Assembly: GCA_937915825.1 (NCBI GenBank)
Contig: CALGGT010000032.1
Coordinates: 1-17,477 of the forward strand
DNA from: an uncultured Eubacterium sp.
GTDB lineage: Bacteria > Bacillota > Clostridia > Lachnospirales > Lachnospiraceae
Reading direction: 5' to 3'
Length of the DNA: 17,477 nucleotides
Under the pieces are notes generated by a model, which saw nothing but the letters and a program-made list of their open reading frames with translations, made no database searches and was not told the origin of the DNA. A program made the translations under genes and the position numbers. Position 1 is the stretch's first letter. The number at the start of each line of letters is the position of its first letter. Below, one piece after another: positions 14,830 through 17,477 of the stretch.

Positions 14830-14858
14830 TTGGACTATTAAATAAAATATGATATACT
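14830..14858 (+). promoter_or_regulatory. Sigma-A promoter of the purM-purN-purD unit
   Basis: A -35 box TTGGAC (14830-14835) and a -10 box TATACT (14853-14858) have a 17-bp A/T-rich spacer. Transcription would start near 14865, giving a leader of about 120 nt before the purM ATG. Position directly after the scpB terminator supports the call. Confidence 0.82.
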
Positions 14859-14880
14859 TAAAACTGAACGAAAAATGCTT

Positions 14881-14963
14881 GGTTCAAACGTGGAAAAAAA
14901 CGCGAATCCTGAAACAATTCCATTGGGAATTGGGAATCGGGATGGATGGAAACCGTTTGAATC
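14881..14963 (+). promoter_or_regulatory. Structured 5' leader of purM, candidate cis-regulatory RNA
   Basis: The leader can fold into one long arm. P1 pairs GGTTCAAACG (14881-14890) with CGTTTGAATC (14954-14963), ten pairs including one G-U. After a 15/10-nt internal loop, P2 pairs ATCCTG (14906-14911) with CGGGAT (14938-14943). After a 3/5-nt loop, P3 pairs CAATTCC (14915-14921) with GGAATTG (14926-14932), closed by ATTG. The Shine-Dalgarno AGGAGG (14972-14977) starts 8 nt after P1. There is no U-tract. It does not show the conserved sequence of the purine, ZTP, THF, PRPP or SAM riboswitches as I know them. Confidence 0.55.
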
Positions 14964-14984
14964 ATAAATTTAGGAGGTACAATT

Positions 14985-16010
14985 ATGGATTACAAAAATG
15001 CCGGTGTTGACATTGAAGCGGGATACCAGGCAGTCTCTTTCATGAAAGAGCATATTGCATCGACCATGCGTCCGGAGGTTTTAACCGATATTGGCGGTTT
15101 TTCCGGAGCATTTTCTATGAAGAGCTTTCAAAACATGGAAGAGCCAACCTTAGTTTCGGGAACCGATGGCGTTGGAACCAAATTAAAGATCGCTTTTCTT
15201 ATGGATCAACATGATACCATTGGGATCGATTGTGTAGCAATGTGTGTCAATGACATTGCCTGCGCCGGCGGAGATCCATTATTTTTCTTAGATTATATCG
15301 CGTGTGGTAAGAATGAACCCAAGAAGATCGCTAAGATCGTATCCGGCGTAGCCGAAGGATGTCGTCAGGCGGGTGCCGCCCTGATCGGAGGAGAAACCGC
15401 GGAAATGCCCGGATTCTACCCGGTGGATGAATACGATTTAGCAGGATTTTCCGTAGGTATCGTTGACAAGAAAGATATGATCACCGGTAAGGACTTAAAG
15501 GAAAAAGATGTTTTGATCGGAATGGCGTCTTCCGGAATTCACAGCAATGGATATTCTCTGGTACGGAAGGTCTTTCGTATGAGTGAAGAGGCGCTGCAAA
15601 CCTATTATGAAAGCTTAGGTCAAACCTTGGGTGAAACGTTGTTAACCCCCACCAAGATCTACGTGAAAGCCTTACAGTCCATTAAGAAGGCCGGTGTGAC
15701 CATAAAAGCTTGCTCTCATGTAACCGGTGGTGGGTTCTATGAGAACATTCCCCGAATGCTAAACGATCATACCCATGCATACGTGGAGAAAAACTCCTTC
15801 CAACGCCCCATCATCTTCGATATGTTATCCAAAGACGGAGATGTGGCCGAGGATATGATGTATAACACGTACAATATGGGAATCGGAATGGTAGTCGCTG
15901 TAGATCCTCTCCAGGTTGATCCCTGTATGAAAGCCATTCAGGATGCCGGTGAAACCCCGTATGTCATCGGTGAGATCCGTGCGGGAGAAAAAGGAATTAC
16001 ATTATCCTAA
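14985..16010 (+). CDS. purM: Phosphoribosylformylglycinamidine cyclo-ligase (AIR synthetase)
   Basis: PurM converts FGAM to AIR with ATP, the fifth step of de novo purine synthesis. The 341-residue protein begins AGVDIEAGYQAV (6-17) and carries VSGTDGVGTKLKIA (57-70), IGIDCVAMCVNDIACAGGDP (79-98) with the ATP/Mg acidic residues, ALIGGETAEMPGFY (132-145), ASSGIHSNGYSLVRK (181-195) and HVTGGGFYENIPR. These are the PurM/PurL superfamily ATP-binding motifs, and length is typical. A strong TTTAGGAGG precedes the ATG. It is first in a purine operon with its own promoter and leader; purF, often immediately upstream, is absent here. Confidence 0.98.
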   Translation: MDYKNAGVDIEAGYQAVSFMKEHIASTMRPEVLTDIGGFSGAFSMKSFQNMEEPTLVSGTDGVGTKLKIAFLMDQHDTIGIDCVAMCVNDIACAGGDPLFFLDYIACGKNEPKKIAKIVSGVAEGCRQAGAALIGGETAEMPGFYPVDEYDLAGFSVGIVDKKDMITGKDLKEKDVLIGMASSGIHSNGYSLVRKVFRMSEEALQTYYESLGQTLGETLLTPTKIYVKALQSIKKAGVTIKACSHVTGGGFYENIPRMLNDHTHAYVEKNSFQRPIIFDMLSKDGDVAEDMMYNTYNMGIGMVVAVDPLQVDPCMKAIQDAGETPYVIGEIRAGEKGITLS

Positions 16011-16021
16011 GGGAGGTACCT

Positions 16022-16645
16022 ATGACAAATGTGGCCATCCTGGTTTCCGGTGGCGGAACCAATCTACAGGCAATCATGGATCAATATCAGGCGGGAACGA
16101 TCCGGGATATTTCCCTGAAAGTGGTTGTCAGCAATAAAAAAGATGCCTATGCCCTGGAACGGGCGAAAAAACATAACATTGAATCCCGGTGGATTCTTCC
16201 CAAAGATTATTCTACAAGAGAAGAATATGGAACGGCGATGATCAAACTTCTTGAATCCTATGAAATTGATCTGGTGGTCTTGGCCGGTTTTCTTGTCATC
16301 TTACCGGATAATCTGGTTCAAGCTTACGAAGGTCGGATGATGAACATTCATCCTTCCCTGATCCCGGCTCATTGCGGACCAGGGTATTTTGGATTGAAAG
16401 TGCACGAGCAAGTATTGGAACGGGGCAACAAAGTAACCGGCGCTACGGTACATTTTGTAAATGAAATTGCCGACGGTGGTCCCATTATCGCTCAAAAAGC
16501 AGTGGAAGTCCGTGAGGATGACACCCCGGAAAGTTTGCAGTTACGTGTGATGCAAGAAGCAGAATGGAAGATCTTACCTCAGGCAATTGATGATTTTGCT
16601 CATGGGCGTTTGGAAATTCAAGGGTTAAAAGTGATTCATAAATAA
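16022..16645 (+). CDS. purN: Phosphoribosylglycinamide formyltransferase (GART)
   Basis: PurN transfers a formyl group from 10-formyl-THF to GAR to give FGAR. The 207-residue protein has the phosphate-binding loop ILVSGGGTNLQAI (6-18), the folate site region LAGFLVILP (88-96) and the catalytic residues N108 and H110 in MMNIHPSLIP and D151 in DGGPIIAQ. The segment PAHCGPGYFGLKVHE (115-129) has a longer loop than the E. coli enzyme and matches the clostridial form as I remember it. GGGAGG (16011-16016) is 5 nt before the ATG and only 11 nt separate it from purM. Confidence 0.97.
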   Translation: MTNVAILVSGGGTNLQAIMDQYQAGTIRDISLKVVVSNKKDAYALERAKKHNIESRWILPKDYSTREEYGTAMIKLLESYEIDLVVLAGFLVILPDNLVQAYEGRMMNIHPSLIPAHCGPGYFGLKVHEQVLERGNKVTGATVHFVNEIADGGPIIAQKAVEVREDDTPESLQLRVMQEAEWKILPQAIDDFAHGRLEIQGLKVIHK

Positions 16646-16679
16646 ATGAATGGATGATTCAACGAATAAATGAATGGAT
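16641..16679. repeat. 15-bp direct repeat between purN and purD
   Basis: AATAAATGAATGGAT occurs at 16641-16655, spanning the purN stop codon, and again at 16665-16679, a 24-bp period. The second copy ends 6 bp before the purD Shine-Dalgarno. It fills most of the 51-bp intergenic gap and looks like a local duplication. Confidence 0.85.
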
Positions 16680-16696
16680 AAAACAGGAGGGTAACC

Positions 16697-17477
16697 ATGG
16701 ATATATTGATTGTAGGTAGCGGCGGCCGTGAGCATGCCATTGCGGAAGGTTTGAGAAGAAGTAAAAAAACAGATAAGATCTATTGTGCGCCGGGAAATGC
16801 AGGGATTTCCTCCATCGCGGAATGTGTTCCCATTGGGGCGATGGAATTTGAAAAACTTGCGGATTTTGCGGAAGAAAAGAAGATCGGCCTAACGGTGATC
16901 GGAATGGATGATCCGTTGGTAGGAGGAGTGGTAGACGTTTTTGAAAAAAGAGGTCTTCGTGTATTTGGTCCTAGAAAGAATGCTGCGATCATCGAAGGAA
17001 GTAAGGCGTTTTCCAAGGATTTAATGAAAAAATACCACATTCCCTCGGCAACCTATGAAACATTTACGTCTCCGGAGGAGGCAATTAAATATTTAAAAGA
17101 CACCAAATATCCCACCGTTTTAAAAGCAGATGGATTGGCTTTGGGAAAAGGAGTTTTGATCTGTAAGGACTTTGAAGAGGCCAAGGCTGGCGTTCAGGAA
17201 TTAATGGTGGATAAGAAATTTGGCGACGCCGGGAATACCATTGTGGTCGAAGAATTCATGACCGGCCGTGAGGTGTCTGTGTTATGTTATTGTGACGGAA
17301 CGAACATTCAGCCTATGACCAGTGCACAAGATCATAAGAGAGCCAAGGACAACGATGAAGGGTTAAATACCGGCGGAATGGGAACGTTTTCCCCCAGTCC
17401 TTTTTATACACCGGAAGTTCAGGCGTTTTGTGAAACGAAAATCTTTCAGCCTACCATGGATGCGATGAAACAGGAAG
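16697..17477 (+). CDS. purD: Phosphoribosylamine-glycine ligase (GAR synthetase), 5' part
   Basis: PurD joins phosphoribosylamine and glycine with ATP to form GAR, the second step of purine synthesis. The first 260 residues are in the window and the gene runs off its end; the family is about 420 residues long. The N-terminal domain shows ILIVGSGGREHAIA (3-16), CAPGNAGI (30-37) and IGMDDPLVGGVVD (68-80). The ATP-grasp region shows KADGLALGKGV (143-153), VVEEFMTGREVSVL (183-196), AQDHKRAKDNDEG (210-222) and NTGGMGTFSP (224-233). The ATG at 16697 follows AGGAGGG. It is placed directly after purN; purH, which often lies between purN and purD in clostridia, is not seen here. Confidence 0.97.
   Translation, partial: MDILIVGSGGREHAIAEGLRRSKKTDKIYCAPGNAGISSIAECVPIGAMEFEKLADFAEEKKIGLTVIGMDDPLVGGVVDVFEKRGLRVFGPRKNAAIIEGSKAFSKDLMKKYHIPSATYETFTSPEEAIKYLKDTKYPTVLKADGLALGKGVLICKDFEEAKAGVQELMVDKKFGDAGNTIVVEEFMTGREVSVLCYCDGTNIQPMTSAQDHKRAKDNDEGLNTGGMGTFSPSPFYTPEVQAFCETKIFQPTMDAMKQE

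Noticed and set aside
14861..14886. PurR-type operator in the purM promoter (TGAAC at 14865-14869 and GTTCA at 14882-14886)
   Set aside because: It resembles a PurBox core only over five bases, with spacing I cannot match to known PurBox pairs, and the second half is already part of the P1 stem.
14881..14963. Known riboswitch (purine, ZTP/pfl, THF, PRPP, SAM) in the purM leader
   Set aside because: The invariant sequences of those classes, such as the purine junction bases or the ZTP CGCCUGGGC-like block, are not present.
1..17477. Mobile elements, prophage, toxin-antitoxin, defence genes or CRISPR
   Set aside because: All recognised genes are conserved core functions on one strand with similar composition; no transposase, integrase or regular spacer-repeat array is visible.

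Overview
The window looks like a piece of the chromosome of a low-to-mid GC anaerobic Firmicute, most likely a Clostridia member of the Lachnospiraceae type. The evidence is a Gram-positive PolC replicase, the YlxR/YlxQ genes between nusA and infB, an NrnA (DHH) gene between rbfA and truB, the clostridial form of PurN, strong AGGAGG-type ribosome binding sites, sigma-A promoters with 17-bp spacers, and several TTG starts. Every gene is on the + strand. I see no mobile element, CRISPR array or phage gene. This is core genome, and most of the novelty lies in its non-coding parts.

Layout. (1) 1-842: the 3' end of polC. (2) 844-4299: a sigma-A promoter drives a two-gene unit, a Na/Pi-cotransporter-family protein with a PhoU-like tail and a DUF4153-type polytopic membrane protein. 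(3) 4300-4624: a 325-nt stretch with no protein gene. It holds a foldable element of unknown function, a consensus promoter overlapped by a perfect 12-bp inverted repeat, tRNA-Glu(CTC), and an intrinsic terminator with a broken U-tract. (4) 4625-12530: the translation and RNA operon rimP-nusA-rnpM-ylxQ-infB-rbfA-nrnA-truB-ribF, with gaps of a few bases or overlaps. (5) 12565-14813: a membrane-anchored metallophosphoesterase, then scpA and scpB; a terminator hairpin lies inside the last scpB codons. (6) 14830-17477: a new promoter, a leader of about 120 nt with a long irregular stem, and purM-purN-purD (purD runs off the window).

How the genes work together. RimP, IF2 and RbfA act in 30S maturation and initiation. 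NusA controls elongation and termination. RnpM and YlxQ are small RNA-binding proteins. TruB makes pseudouridine 55 in tRNA, NrnA clears nanoRNA, and RibF makes FMN and FAD. ScpA and ScpB work with SMC in chromosome segregation. PurM, PurN and PurD belong to de novo IMP synthesis. No promoter was recognised between the tRNA and rimP, so the operon may be transcribed by read-through from the tRNA-Glu promoter. This resembles the E. coli metY-rimP-nusA arrangement and would place a possibly NusA-sensitive terminator in front of nusA.

The items most worth following are the structured purM leader, the tRNA-terminator-rimP/nusA junction, the dyad across the tRNA promoter, and the foldable element at 4306-4404. 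Function calls for conserved genes rest on recognised motifs. RNA structures were folded by eye and need computation.
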